DNA of 64,000 nt from contig NZ_JABVCF010000007.1 of the NCBI RefSeq assembly GCF_014595955.1, forward strand, positions 275,153-339,152, written 5' to 3'. This DNA comes from Pseudaminobacter soli (ex Zhang et al. 2022). Lineage in GTDB: Bacteria; Pseudomonadota; Alphaproteobacteria; Rhizobiales; Rhizobiaceae. A program made the position numbers and the translations under genes. Positions 17,920-26,772 of the stretch are shown piece by piece. Positions within the stretch are counted from its first letter, which is position 1, and the number at the start of each line of letters is the position of its first letter. The notes under the pieces are model-generated. The model searched no databases. It had not been told where the DNA came from and saw only the letters and a program-made list of their open reading frames with translations.

Positions 17920-18801
17920 TTGACTTCAGGTAAGACCAGCGATGCGGCAATACGGCTTGGCATCGTCACTATGCTCGTCGGCATTCTGCTCTTCGCGCTG
18001 AACGACGTGCTGGGGAAATGGCTTGTCTCGACCTATTCGGTCGGGCAGCTTCTTCTCATCCGAAGCGCGGCGGCGCTCGCCGTACTCGCGCCGCTGCTGT
18101 GGCGCAGAGGTCTGAGACCACTGTTCAAGGTGGAGCGCCCGGGCGTGCAGATCCTGCGGGTGACCCTGACCTCGGCGGAGGTCTACTTCTTCTACTTTGC
18201 CGTCATGTACATGCCGCTCGCCGACACAATGACCTATTGGTTGGCCGCTCCCATCTACGTCGCTGCGCTTTCGCCGTTCCTGCTGGGCGAGAAGGTCGGC
18301 TGGCGCCGCTGGACCGCCATTTTCATAGGCTTCTGCGGCGTTCTGGTGGCGCTCGAGCCCTCGTCCGCCACGCTCAGCGCTCCGGCGCTGATCTCGATCG
18401 TCGGCAGCCTTTGCTTCGCCTTCATGATGATCAGCGGCCGGACGCTGCGCGGCACGCCCGATCTCACCCTGGTGTTCTGGCAGACCGCCGGTGCCGGACT
18501 TCTCGGCGCCATAACCGCGCCGATCGGCTGGGTGACGCCGAGCGGGCGGGACTTCCTCCTGCTCGCGCTCCTGGGCGTGGTCGCTATGCTCGCGCACGTA
18601 TGCATCAACAGGTCGCTAAAACTCGCCCCCGCCGCCACCCTGGTGCCGTTCCAATACACGCTGCTCGTCTGGGCGCTGGTCTTCGGCTGGCTGTTCTTCG
18701 GCGACGTGCCGCGCCCGAACATCCTGATCGGCGCGGCGATCATCGTCTCGGCCGGCCTCTTCATCTTCTTCCGCGAGCAGAAGGTGAAGAAGGCCGGATA
18801 G
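17920..18801 (+). CDS. DMT superfamily transporter (EamA family)
   Basis: Inner-membrane metabolite or drug exporter with two tandem EamA repeats, 293 residues and about ten helices (first at LGIVTMLVGILLFALNDVLG). Repeat 1 covers about 10-145 and repeat 2 about 155-288. The start is TTG at 17920, with GGGGGA just upstream. It ends only 5 bases from the stop of the convergent DUF1737 gene. RhaT/RarD-like proteins of this kind have very varied substrates, so no ligand is proposed. Confidence 0.85.
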   Translation: MTSGKTSDAAIRLGIVTMLVGILLFALNDVLGKWLVSTYSVGQLLLIRSAAALAVLAPLLWRRGLRPLFKVERPGVQILRVTLTSAEVYFFYFAVMYMPLADTMTYWLAAPIYVAALSPFLLGEKVGWRRWTAIFIGFCGVLVALEPSSATLSAPALISIVGSLCFAFMMISGRTLRGTPDLTLVFWQTAGAGLLGAITAPIGWVTPSGRDFLLLALLGVVAMLAHVCINRSLKLAPAATLVPFQYTLLVWALVFGWLFFGDVPRPNILIGAAIIVSAGLFIFFREQKVKKAG

Positions 18802-18806
18802 CGCGG

Positions 18807-19013
18807 CTATTGCTCGCCGAGCTTCATAGTGGGGTCGTACTCCTTGCCTTCGACATCCTTCACGACGGCTTGGCCGCACATCATGGTCTTGGTCTCGGCG
18901 TTGAAGGCATAGGTCGGCGAGCCGAATAGGTGCCAGCCCTTGTTCAAGGCCGCCGTGACCTTGTGGCAGAAGGCGGCGTCGTCAGCACCTGTAAGGAAGC
19001 GATAGACTTTCAT
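18807..19013 (-). CDS. DUF1737 domain-containing protein
   Basis: Small cytoplasmic protein, 68 residues, matching the DUF1737 family in full: KVYRFLTGADDAAFCHKVTA (about 2-21), then LNKGWHLFGSPTYAFN and a CGQAVVKDVEG segment. Function unknown; the family is common in proteobacteria. It lies 14 bases downstream of the CitE-like lyase gene on the same strand and is probably cotranscribed with it. Confidence 0.85.
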   Translation of the reverse strand: MKVYRFLTGADDAAFCHKVTAALNKGWHLFGSPTYAFNAETKTMMCGQAVVKDVEGKEYDPTMKLGEQ

Positions 19014-19027
19014 TACGTTCTCCAGTT

Positions 19028-19900
19028 CTACGACCTAGTGCGGCCTGCGCGAGCAAGCAGGCGCTCCGCCTGCACAAGGTGCAGGCGCTCAACCATGCGT
19101 CCTTCCATCGATATCACCGCTTTGCCGGCGTTCTCCGGCACGACGAAGGCCGCGACGATCCGCTCGGCCTCTCCGACCGCCTCTGGCGAGGGGGAGAAAG
19201 CGGCGTTTGCCGGTTCGATTTGGGAGGGATGAATCAGGGTCTTGCCGTCGAAGCCCATGGCGGAGGCTTCCGCGCATTCCCGCTGAAAGGCCCCCAGGTC
19301 GCGAAAGTCGTTCGCGACAGCATCCAGGACGCTCAACCCGCCCGCGCGGGCAGCAAGCACGATCTGCATCAGCCACGGCACCAGATAGCGCCGGTCGGGC
19401 GTCGCCGACACGCCCGTCTCCTTGGCGAGATCGTTGGTGCCTGCGACGAAGCAGGTCAGGCGGGAACCCGGATCGCGGCCCAGCTCGGCGATCGCCCCGA
19501 GGTTCATCATCGCGCGCGGCGTTTCGATCATCGCCCAGATGCGCGGGCCGGAAAGGGAGTCGTCGCCGAGCGCGTCGGCCGCCTGGATGATGTCGCGCGG
19601 CGAATCCACCTTCGGCAAGAGCACGGCGTCAGGCTCGAGCCGGCGGGCGAGGGCGATGTCTTCCGCGCCCCATTCGCTCGACAGGGGATTCACCCGCACG
19701 ACCACCGGCCCGGAATATCCTCCGGGATCGGAAAACCATGCTTCCAGGTTCTTGCGCGCCTCTGCCTTCTGTTCCGGTGCGACGGAGTCCTCGAGGTCGA
19801 GGACCACCGCATCGCAGGCGAGGCTCGCCGCCTTGGTGAGCGCCCTCGAGTTCCCGACGGGAACATAGAGGACGGACCGAAGGGGTTTGTCGGAAATCAT
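19028..19900 (-). CDS. HpcH/HpaI aldolase / citrate lyase beta-like (CoA ester lyase)
   Basis: TIM-barrel lyase of the CitE/malyl-CoA lyase family, 290 residues. N-terminal RSVLYVPVGNSRAL (about 8-21) and DAVVLDLEDSVAPEQK (about 29-44) match the family, and the metal-site glutamate lies in IWAMIETPRAMMN (about 130-142). DLAKETGV and GFDGKTLIHPSQI (about 232-244) are further signatures. It cleaves or forms a beta-hydroxyacyl-CoA such as malyl- or methylmalyl-CoA; the exact substrate is unknown. The start at 19900 has AAGAAGG upstream; a longer frame exists but crosses the divergent promoter. Divergent from the FAD oxidoreductase. Confidence 0.86.
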   Translation of the reverse strand: MISDKPLRSVLYVPVGNSRALTKAASLACDAVVLDLEDSVAPEQKAEARKNLEAWFSDPGGYSGPVVVRVNPLSSEWGAEDIALARRLEPDAVLLPKVDSPRDIIQAADALGDDSLSGPRIWAMIETPRAMMNLGAIAELGRDPGSRLTCFVAGTNDLAKETGVSATPDRRYLVPWLMQIVLAARAGGLSVLDAVANDFRDLGAFQRECAEASAMGFDGKTLIHPSQIEPANAAFSPSPEAVGEAERIVAAFVVPENAGKAVISMEGRMVERLHLVQAERLLARAGRTRS

Positions 19901-19991
19901 CGCTGGCCTTCTTGCCGCGACCCGCTGGCGCTTGCAAGGGCTTGCGCCACGCTGGTCTTGCTGCTTGGAAGTGAGGGACCAGCGACACGGG

Positions 19992-21167
19992 ATGAGCATG
20001 AGCAGATACGACATTGTCATCGTCGGCGGAGCCATCGTCGGCAGCTCGATTGCCTGGTACCTGCGCCGGGAGGGGTTTTCCGGCTCGATCGCGCTGATCG
20101 AGCGCGAGCCGAACTTCACTTATGCCTGCACCACGCTGTCGGCTGCTTCGATCCGCCAGCAGTTTTCGATCGGCGCCAACATCCGCCTCTCGCAGTTCAC
20201 GCTGGGCCTGTTTCGGCGCCTCCAGGAAGAGTTTGGGCCAGAGGCTGACATCTCGTTCCGCGAAAACGGCTATCTGATCCTCGCCAGCGAGGACGGCCTG
20301 CCGGTGCTCAAGGCCAATCACGAGGTGCAGGTCGGCGAGGGCGCCGACATCCTGCTCGAGGGCCCCGAGGCGCTCCAGCGCCGGTTCGCCTGGCTGTCTA
20401 CTGAGGGCATCGCGGCCGGGGCCTGGGGCCAGACCGGCGAGGGCTGGTTCGATGCCCATGCCCTGCTCGGGCTGTTGCGGAAAGGGCTGCGCACCAAAAA
20501 TGTCGACTTCATCGCCATCGCAGTAGCGGGCGTGGAGCGCGATGGCGACCGGGTCACCGGCGTCACCCTCGACACTGGCGAGCGGCTCGAAGCCGGCATT
20601 ATCATCAACGCCGCCGGGACAAATGCCGGCAAGGTTGCTGGGATGGCAGGCATCGCCCTCCCGGTCGAGCCCCGAAAACGCAGCGTCTTCGTCTTCGAGG
20701 CGCGCGACAAGTTCGTGGACATGCCGCTGATCGTCGATCCGTCCGGGATCTGGTTCCGGCCGGAAGGCTCGGTCTACATCACCGGCGGCGCAGAATCGGA
20801 GGAAGGCGAGGGTCCGGCCGATCCGGGCGACTTCGAGCCGGACTGGCCGCTTTTCGAGGAGATCGTCTGGCCGGCACTCGCCACCCGCATCCCGGCCTTC
20901 GAGGCGATCAAGGCGACACGCGCCTGGGCGGGGCACTACGACTACAACACGCTCGACCAGAACGCCGTCATCGGCCCGCATCCGGAAGTGTCAAACTTCA
21001 TCTTCGCCAACGGGTTTTCCGGGCACGGACTGCAGCAGGCGCCGGCAGTCGGCAAGGCGCTGGCCGAACTGATCGTCCACGGCGGCTACCGAAGCGTCGA
21101 CTGCTCGGCGTTCGGCTACGAGCGGGTCGCGGAAGGAAGGGCGTTTCGGGAGCTGAATGTGATTTGA
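19992..21167 (+). CDS. FAD-dependent oxidoreductase (DAO family)
   Basis: Flavoenzyme of the D-amino acid/glycine/sarcosine oxidase-like family, 391 residues from the ATG at 19992 (a second ATG at 19998 is equally possible). The N-terminal dinucleotide fold YDIVIVGGAIVGSSIAWYLR spans about residues 6-25. The second FAD segment is IIINAAGTNAGKVAGMAG, and the C-terminal cap includes GFSGHGLQQAPAVGKALAEL (about 342-361). Likely substrates are amino acids or N-methylated amines. It is followed by a palindromic repeat, and the CitE-like gene runs the other way from about 90 bases upstream. Confidence 0.87.
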   Translation: MSMSRYDIVIVGGAIVGSSIAWYLRREGFSGSIALIEREPNFTYACTTLSAASIRQQFSIGANIRLSQFTLGLFRRLQEEFGPEADISFRENGYLILASEDGLPVLKANHEVQVGEGADILLEGPEALQRRFAWLSTEGIAAGAWGQTGEGWFDAHALLGLLRKGLRTKNVDFIAIAVAGVERDGDRVTGVTLDTGERLEAGIIINAAGTNAGKVAGMAGIALPVEPRKRSVFVFEARDKFVDMPLIVDPSGIWFRPEGSVYITGGAESEEGEGPADPGDFEPDWPLFEEIVWPALATRIPAFEAIKATRAWAGHYDYNTLDQNAVIGPHPEVSNFIFANGFSGHGLQQAPAVGKALAELIVHGGYRSVDCSAFGYERVAEGRAFRELNVI

Positions 21168-21215
21168 GGGTGGGGTGGTCTCGCTCGCGCTGCCGGTTTG
21201 CTTCGCGAAGAAAAG

Positions 21216-21357
21216 GCCCCCTCTCCGTCTCGCCCTTCGGGCTCGCCACCTCTCCCCCACTTCGTGGTGGCGAGGAAGGGCGTCCTACGCCGCGGCCGGC
21301 GCTTCCTCGCCCCCTTCAGGGGGAGAGGTGCCGAGCGAAGCGAGGCGGAGAGGGGGC
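21216..21357. repeat. Palindromic intergenic element, copy 2 (long inverted repeat)
   Basis: Imperfect inverted arms at 21216-21258 and 21319-21357, both built on GCCCCCTCTCCG and CACCTCTCCCCC, enclose about 60 bases with further short inverted pieces (CACTTCGTGGTG-like). It shares its CACCTCTCCCCC core with the 12223-12295 element. It sits between convergent genes, so it may also end both transcripts. Confidence 0.72.
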
Positions 21358-21395
21358 TCGCCGAGGCGAGAAATCCTCATCGCAGCGCCACCGCT

Positions 21396-22070
21396 TCACC
21401 CAAACCGCCACACGGTCGTCTTCTTGACCTCGGCGTCTTCCAGCGCGCGGGTGACGGGTACCTCGTAAACTGCCAGGCGCTCCAACCGCTCTTTCGGCAG
21501 ATAGGCGCGGCCCGGATCGCCGACCAGGACGGTGGCGCCGCGTGCTGAAAGCGCCTTGAACCAGGGCACCAGCCGCTCCGCGAATTCGCGGTCGTAGAAG
21601 ACGTCTCCCGCGAGCACGACCTCCCAGCCTTCATCCCTGCCGATGAGATCGATCGCGCTGAAGTCGATCGTCACGCCGTTTTCCTCGGCGTTCAGGGCGA
21701 CCGCAGCCTCTGAAAACGGGTCGATGTCCACGGCCGTGACCTGGGCGGCACCGCACTTGGCGGCAGCGATCGCGACAAGGCCCGAGCCCGAGGCGAAGTC
21801 CAGCACAGTGCGGCCTCTCACCACGTCCGGATTGTCCAGCACATAGCGTGCAAGGCCCTGACCGCCGGCCCAGGCAAAAGCCCAGAACGGCGGCGGCAGG
21901 CCGATCTCCTCCAGCTCCTCCTCGGTGCGATGCCAGAGGTCGTGCGCCTCGTCGGCGAGATGGAGGCGGAGTTCCGGCACATGCGGCGGCGCCGTCAGCG
22001 CCGTGTTGTCCAGGATGAAACTCGCCCGGTCCCGGTCGCCCGAGCGCTGCTTCGGCCCCGGTCCGTTCAC
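21396..22070 (-). CDS. Class I SAM-dependent methyltransferase (ETF-beta lysine methyltransferase-like)
   Basis: S-adenosylmethionine-dependent methyltransferase, 224 residues. Motif I is TVLDFASGSGLVAIAAAKCG (about 86-105), followed by acidic VTAVDIDPFS. GDVFYDREFAERL (about 153-165) carries the D-x-F-Y motif of the METTL20/ETF-beta-lysine methyltransferase group, whose bacterial homologues methylate electron transfer flavoprotein. I start at GTG 22070, which overlaps the upstream EVE stop (GTGA); the open frame continues 14 codons further upstream. Target protein is inferred from family only. Confidence 0.78.
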   Translation of the reverse strand: MNGPGPKQRSGDRDRASFILDNTALTAPPHVPELRLHLADEAHDLWHRTEEELEEIGLPPPFWAFAWAGGQGLARYVLDNPDVVRGRTVLDFASGSGLVAIAAAKCGAAQVTAVDIDPFSEAAVALNAEENGVTIDFSAIDLIGRDEGWEVVLAGDVFYDREFAERLVPWFKALSARGATVLVGDPGRAYLPKERLERLAVYEVPVTRALEDAEVKKTTVWRFG

Positions 22071-22492
22071 GGCACCGGATCGAGCCCGGCCATGCGGCAG
22101 ATCTCGCGCCATTCGTCGGGCTGCACGGGCTGCACGGAAAGCCTGGAGTTGTTGACCAGCACCATCTTCGCAAGCTTGGGGTTCTTCTTGCAGTCTTCCA
22201 TGGTCACCGGCTTCGGCAGGTCACGGACGGCGCGGATGTCGACGCATTCCCAGCGCGGGTCGTCGGTGGTGCTGTCGTGGTGCGCAGGCTTGCAGACCTC
22301 GGCGATGCCGACCATTTCGAGGCCCTCATTCGAATGGTAGTAGAAGCCGAGGTCGCCGACCTGCATGGCCCGCATGTTGTTGCGCGCCTGGTAGTTGCGG
22401 ACGCCGTCCCACTCCTGGCCCGCCTCGCCCTTCGCCTTCAGTTGGTCCCAGGAGAATGCGCTGGGCTCCGACTTGAACAGCCAATATTGCAT
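22067..22492 (-). CDS. EVE domain-containing protein
   Basis: Small soluble protein of 141 residues consisting of one EVE (PUA-like) domain, a fold that binds modified bases in nucleic acids. QYWLFKSEPSAFSWDQL (about 2-18), GVRNYQARNNMRAMQVGDLG (about 31-50) and the HSNEGLEMVGIAEV segment match the family. Start at 22492; an upstream ATG at 22510 would add six residues. Its stop overlaps the methyltransferase start. The biological role of stand-alone EVE proteins is not settled. Confidence 0.87.
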   Translation of the reverse strand: MQYWLFKSEPSAFSWDQLKAKGEAGQEWDGVRNYQARNNMRAMQVGDLGFYYHSNEGLEMVGIAEVCKPAHHDSTTDDPRWECVDIRAVRDLPKPVTMEDCKKNPKLAKMVLVNNSRLSVQPVQPDEWREICRMAGLDPVP

Positions 22493-22514
22493 TTTTCTTT
22501 CGCCCCCCATCGGC

Positions 22515-22808
22515 CTAGGCAGAAGGATTGTTGAAGACCCAATTCCAGGGCCGAATGTCGACCTGCTCGAACAGTCCGGCCTTGGCGTATGGATCGTTTT
22601 CGGCGAGCGATTTTGCAGCCGCGATGTCCGCGGCCTCGACGGCGACGAGGCTGCCGCACGGCTTGCCGGCGTCGTCGAGGAACGGCCCGGCGAATTTCAG
22701 CGTGCCGGCCGCGTTCAGCTCGTTGAGATAGGCGACGTGCGCCGGGCGGTTGTCGAGCCGGACCTGCAGGTGGTCGGGCTTATCCTTGCAGACGAAGACG
22801 TAGATCAT
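22515..22808 (-). CDS. YciI family protein
   Basis: Compact ferredoxin-like protein of 97 residues, YciI/DUF1330-like. IYVFVCKDKPDHLQVRLDNR (about 2-21) carries the conserved N-terminal strand, and RPAHVAYLNELNAAGTLKFA and NDPYAKAGLFEQVDIRPWNW match the rest of the family. The ATG at 22808 has GGGGAG upstream; an in-frame ATG at 22844 is less likely. Function unknown; some relatives are dehalogenase or dioxygenase-like. It belongs to the tsaD-gpsA-yciI-EVE-methyltransferase run. Confidence 0.85.
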   Translation of the reverse strand: MIYVFVCKDKPDHLQVRLDNRPAHVAYLNELNAAGTLKFAGPFLDDAGKPCGSLVAVEAADIAAAKSLAENDPYAKAGLFEQVDIRPWNWVFNNPSA

Positions 22809-22856
22809 CGGTTTTCTCCCCTCATTCCACATTGGGTGTGTCAAAAATAACGGACG

Positions 22857-23834
22857 TCAATCCGTCTCCGCCTTCAGCGGCCGGCTCATCAGGCTCTCCA
22901 CTGCTTCGGCAATGCTCATCCGGCCGCCGACGATCATCGCCGTCGCCGCGATGATCGGCGCTTCGATGGACTTCTCTTCCGCGATGCGCGCGGCAATCCC
23001 TGCGGTTGCGACGCCCTCAGCGAGCGGACGACCGGAAAGATCCTCCCCCCGTCCAAGCGCCAGCCCATAGGCGAAGTTGCGCGACTGCGCGGTCGAACAG
23101 GTGAGCATCAGGTCGCCGAGACCGGAAAGCCCCATCAGCGTTTCGGGGCGCGCGCCGAAGGCCGCTCCTATGCGCCGCAACTCGACGAAGCCGCGGGTGA
23201 CGAGGGCGGCTTGCGCGCTGGCGCCGAGACCGGCGCCGATCGTCGCGCCGGCAGCGATCGCCAGAACGTTCTTCAAGGCGCCGCCGATCTCCACACCGAT
23301 CTGGTCGGTGGTCGAATAGCAGCGGAAGGCGGGCGTGGAGAGTTGCGCGGCGAGTTCCGCGGCCAACTCGTCCTGGCGAGCCGCGATCGAGACGGCGGTC
23401 GGCATGCCGCGCGCGACATCCGTCGCAAAGCTAGGTCCGGAGAGAGTGGCGCACGGATTTCGTGGGGCGGCCTCGGCTGCGACCCCGGAAAGCAGTTTTC
23501 CGGTGTCGCGCTCGATGCCCTTGGCGCACAGGACCAGCGGCGCTCCGGCCGGCAGGTGCGGCGATGCACTTTCCAGGACTGAGCGAAGCGCCTGGGCGGG
23601 AACCGAGGCGAGCAGGATTTTCGCGCCAGCCAGAGCCTCGCCGAGCTCTGTCGTCGCGACAATGCCCGCCTCGAAGCCTATGTCTGGCAGGTAGCGCGGA
23701 TTGCCACCTGCCGAGATCGCCTGTGCTGCCGCGGCATCGCGTGCCCACAGGGCGACATCATGACCGGCGCGCAGTGCCGTCAGCGCGAGCGCGGTTCCCC
23801 AGGAGCCGCCACCCAGTACCGCCACCTTGCTCAT
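22857..23834 (-). CDS. gpsA: NAD(P)H-dependent glycerol-3-phosphate dehydrogenase
   Basis: Converts dihydroxyacetone phosphate to sn-glycerol-3-phosphate for phospholipid synthesis. The 325-residue length is normal. N-terminal Rossmann motif [15 protein letters not shown] (about 5-19), then [15 protein letters not shown], the catalytic-lysine segment [20 protein letters not shown] (about 182-201) and [12 protein letters not shown] (about 234-245). Its start overlaps the tsaD stop by four bases, a pairing seen in many alphaproteobacteria. Confidence 0.95.
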   Translation of the reverse strand: MSKVAVLGGGSWGTALALTALRAGHDVALWARDAAAAQAISAGGNPRYLPDIGFEAGIVATTELGEALAGAKILLASVPAQALRSVLESASPHLPAGAPLVLCAKGIERDTGKLLSGVAAEAAPRNPCATLSGPSFATDVARGMPTAVSIAARQDELAAELAAQLSTPAFRCYSTTDQIGVEIGGALKNVLAIAAGATIGAGLGASAQAALVTRGFVELRRIGAAFGARPETLMGLSGLGDLMLTCSTAQSRNFAYGLALGRGEDLSGRPLAEGVATAGIAARIAEEKSIEAPIIAATAMIVGGRMSIAEAVESLMSRPLKAETD

Positions 23835-24919
23835 GCCTTCGCTCCCCTGCGTCCAGCGCCGATCACCGGCGCCGAGACCTGATCGAGCGGCCAGCGCGAG
23901 CGCGGGGCAAATCCCATCGCATTATCCTCCACCAGTCCGGCGCGCAGGCGCTCGATGCCTGCCCAGGCGATCATCGCGGCATTGTCGGTGCAGAGGTCAA
24001 GCGGCGGCGCGACGAAGCCAAATCCGTTCTCCCGGCAGAGCCCCTGCAGCATGGATCGGATTTGCTCGTTCGCCGCGACGCCGCCGGCGACGACCAGAAT
24101 CCTCGCGCTGACCTCGAGGAATTCCGCCGTGAAACGCTCAAGTGCCTTGCCGACCCGATCGGCGAGCACGTCGGTTACGGCCTCCTGAAAGGACGCGCAG
24201 ATGTCGGCCACATCCTGATCGCTCAGCGGCGAAATCGCCGTCGCTGCCTGGCGGACCGCCGTCTTGAGCCCGGAAAAGGAGAAGTCGGGACGCGGCTCGC
24301 CCTTCATTGGCCGTGGGAAGGCGAAGCGGCCGGGATTGCCCGCCTTGGCCGCCTTCTCGACATTCGGGCCGCCGGGATAGGGCAGGCCGAGCATCTTGGC
24401 CGTCTTGTCGAACGCCTCGCCAAGCGCATCGTCGATGGTGGTGGCCCAGCGCCGGTAGTCTCCGACGCCGCGCACCAGCACGATCTGGGTATGTCCGCCG
24501 GAGACCAGCAGCAGCAGATAGGGGAACTCCAGGCCGTCGGTCAGGCGCGGCGTCAGCGCGTGGCCCTCGAGATGGTTGATCGCAATCAGCGGCTTGCCGC
24601 TCGCCGCGGCGATCGCCTTAGCCGTCATCAATCCGACGATCAGGCCGCCAACTAGTCCCGGCCCGGCAGTCACCGCGATAGCATCGAGATCCGAGAGCTT
24701 CGTTCCGGAATCGGCAATGGCGGCCTCGACCAGCCCGTCCAAGGCCTCGACATGGGCACGGGCCGCGATCTCCGGGACGACACCGCCGAACGCCGCATGC
24801 TCCTCGATCTGGCTGAGCACGGGGCTTGAGAGAATCCGCGCAGAGCCGGCATCGTCGAGCGCGACCACGCTCGCCGCCGTCTCGTCGCAACTGGTTTCTA
24901 TGCCCAGGACACGGATCAT
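23831..24919 (-). CDS. tsaD: tRNA N6-adenosine threonylcarbamoyltransferase
   Basis: Catalytic subunit that places the threonylcarbamoyl group on A37 of ANN-decoding tRNAs, working with TsaB, TsaC and TsaE. The 362-residue product opens with [16 protein letters not shown] (about 4-19). Metal-site histidines lie in [12 protein letters not shown] (about 110-121), with the [15 protein letters not shown] nucleotide-site segment (about 129-143) and [13 protein letters not shown] near the C-terminus. It is divergent from hemC across a 95-base gap and leads the gpsA operon. Confidence 0.96.
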   Translation of the reverse strand: MIRVLGIETSCDETAASVVALDDAGSARILSSPVLSQIEEHAAFGGVVPEIAARAHVEALDGLVEAAIADSGTKLSDLDAIAVTAGPGLVGGLIVGLMTAKAIAAASGKPLIAINHLEGHALTPRLTDGLEFPYLLLLVSGGHTQIVLVRGVGDYRRWATTIDDALGEAFDKTAKMLGLPYPGGPNVEKAAKAGNPGRFAFPRPMKGEPRPDFSFSGLKTAVRQAATAISPLSDQDVADICASFQEAVTDVLADRVGKALERFTAEFLEVSARILVVAGGVAANEQIRSMLQGLCRENGFGFVAPPLDLCTDNAAMIAWAGIERLRAGLVEDNAMGFAPRSRWPLDQVSAPVIGAGRRGAKA

Positions 24920-25014
24920 ACTTGTTTCGGGCCTGTGAGTTGTCGAATGGGCACTACCGGGTTAGGAGAGGCCCGCCGGCATCGGCGCCGGCTGCCTACC
25001 ATGGACAGGGCCGG

Positions 25015-25944
25015 ATGCAAACAACGCCGCTCAGGATCGGAACTCGCGGAAGCCAATTGGCGCTCGCCCAGGCGCATGAGGTGCGCGCGCGGCTCATGGC
25101 CGCGCATTCGCTGCCCGAAGAGGCATTCGAGATCGTGCCCATCGTCACCAGCGGCGACCGCATTCAGGATCGGCCGCTTGCCGATATCGGCGGCAAAGGC
25201 CTGTTCACGCAGGAGATCGAGGAGGGGCTGCTGTCGGGCAGCCTCGACGTCGCCGTTCACTCCTCGAAGGACATGCCGACGGTCCTGCCCGAGGGTCTTG
25301 ATCTCACCGCCTTCCTGCCACGGGAGGATACGCGGGATGCCTTCATCGGTCGCGCGGCGCCGAGCATAGAGGCGCTGCCCCCCGGCTCCAAGGTTGGATC
25401 GTCGTCGCTGAGGCGGCAGGCCCTGATCCTGCGCATGCGGCCGGACCTCTCCGTGGTTCCATTCCGCGGCAACGTGCAGAGCCGGATGCGCAAGCTCGAC
25501 GAGGGCCAGGTGGACGGCACAATCCTTGCCAATGCCGGCCTGAGGCGGCTCGGTATGACCGAGGTCATCACCGACCTGATGCCGTCCGAAACATTCCCGC
25601 CTGCTCCCGGACAGGGCGCGATCTGTGTCGAGAGCCGGATCGGGGATCCGCGGATAGACGCACTGTTGCAGCCCATTCATCACCGCGAGACCGGCTTGGC
25701 GCTTGCCTGCGAACGCGCCTTCCTCGCGGCCCTGGATGGCTCATGCCGCACGCCGATCGCTGGCCATGCGGTGGTGGAGGGCGAAAAGTTTCACTTCAAG
25801 GGCCTCATCATCACGCCGGACGGCCGGATTTCACATGACATCGCGATCGATGGCCCTGCAGCAGATGCTGCCGTTCTCGGCGCAAAGGCGGGCGCGGCGG
25901 TGCGCGAGAAGGCGGGCACCACCTTCTTCGAGAGCTGGAACTGA
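25015..25944 (+). CDS. hemC: Hydroxymethylbilane synthase (porphobilinogen deaminase)
   Basis: Heme pathway enzyme polymerising four porphobilinogen molecules to hydroxymethylbilane; 309 residues. [20 protein letters not shown] (about 6-25), [13 protein letters not shown] with the catalytic aspartate region, and [19 protein letters not shown] (about 129-147) are diagnostic. The dipyrromethane cofactor cysteine lies in [11 protein letters not shown] (about 240-250). I start at the ATG at 25015; the longer frame crosses the divergent promoter with tsaD. The stop is directly followed by the hemD ATG. Confidence 0.96.
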   Translation: MQTTPLRIGTRGSQLALAQAHEVRARLMAAHSLPEEAFEIVPIVTSGDRIQDRPLADIGGKGLFTQEIEEGLLSGSLDVAVHSSKDMPTVLPEGLDLTAFLPREDTRDAFIGRAAPSIEALPPGSKVGSSSLRRQALILRMRPDLSVVPFRGNVQSRMRKLDEGQVDGTILANAGLRRLGMTEVITDLMPSETFPPAPGQGAICVESRIGDPRIDALLQPIHHRETGLALACERAFLAALDGSCRTPIAGHAVVEGEKFHFKGLIITPDGRISHDIAIDGPAADAAVLGAKAGAAVREKAGTTFFESWN

Positions 25945-26685
25945 ATGCGACATCGCGTTCTGGTGACGCGACCAAGGGGGGAGGCGGCGCGAACCAGCCG
26001 CCGCCTCGCCGAAATGGGGTTTTATCCGGTCGAACTGCCGCTCTCCGAGATCGTGCCTGTTTCGTTGGATGTCTCGACCCTTCCGAACGCGTTCGATGCC
26101 GTAGCGATCACCAGCGCCAACGCGATCACCCATGCCAGTTCGCCGCTGCTTGCGGCTCTATCGGAGAAGCCCTGCTTCGCGGTCGGCGCCAGGACGGCAG
26201 GCAAGGCGCGCGAGGCCGGCTTCGGGCATGTCGAAGAGGCGCAGGGCGATGCTTCCGCGCTTGCCCGCCTCGTCGCTGGGCGCCTCGGAACAGGCGCGCG
26301 AATCGTCTTTCCTTGCGGACGGGTGCGGCTCAGCGAACTCGAGAGACTGCTCGGTGGGGCGGGCCTTTCCGTATTCCCGATCGAGACCTACGACAGCCGC
26401 CGCGTGAACTATGATTCCTCGACGCTGGAGGGAGTGCTTGGCGGGGAACCGATTGACGCCGTGCTTCTTTATTCGGCGAAGGCCGCCGAACACTTCTCCG
26501 GCCTTGCATGGTCTCAGGCAGCATCGGAGGCTCTCCGGGGGGCGCGGTTTCTCTGCATGTCGGCGCGGGTTGCAGGCAAGCTTGCCGACGTGCCGTCGAC
26601 GCGCATCGAGATCGCCTCCGAGCCCACGGAAGACCTCCTGCTGCGGCTTCTTGGCGCGCCGACTCGCTGCGGAGAGGCGAGCTAG
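25945..26685 (+). CDS. hemD: Uroporphyrinogen-III synthase
   Basis: Closes hydroxymethylbilane to uroporphyrinogen III; 246 residues. The family is poorly conserved, but RHRVLVTRPRGEAARTSRRL (about 2-21), the AVAITSANAITHAS loop (about 52-65) and a two-lobed layout, with AVLLYSAKAAEHFSGLA (about 173-189) in the second lobe, fit. It begins immediately after the hemC stop (TGAATG), so the two are coupled. Confidence 0.9.
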   Translation: MRHRVLVTRPRGEAARTSRRLAEMGFYPVELPLSEIVPVSLDVSTLPNAFDAVAITSANAITHASSPLLAALSEKPCFAVGARTAGKAREAGFGHVEEAQGDASALARLVAGRLGTGARIVFPCGRVRLSELERLLGGAGLSVFPIETYDSRRVNYDSSTLEGVLGGEPIDAVLLYSAKAAEHFSGLAWSQAASEALRGARFLCMSARVAGKLADVPSTRIEIASEPTEDLLLRLLGAPTRCGEAS

Positions 26686-26772
26686 CACCCGCCTCTTTTC
26701 AGCCCGAGACCGTGTGATAGGTAGGAACAAAGCTCCGGTGCGTCGGGGCAGGAGAGAGGACGGAGGCCGTTG

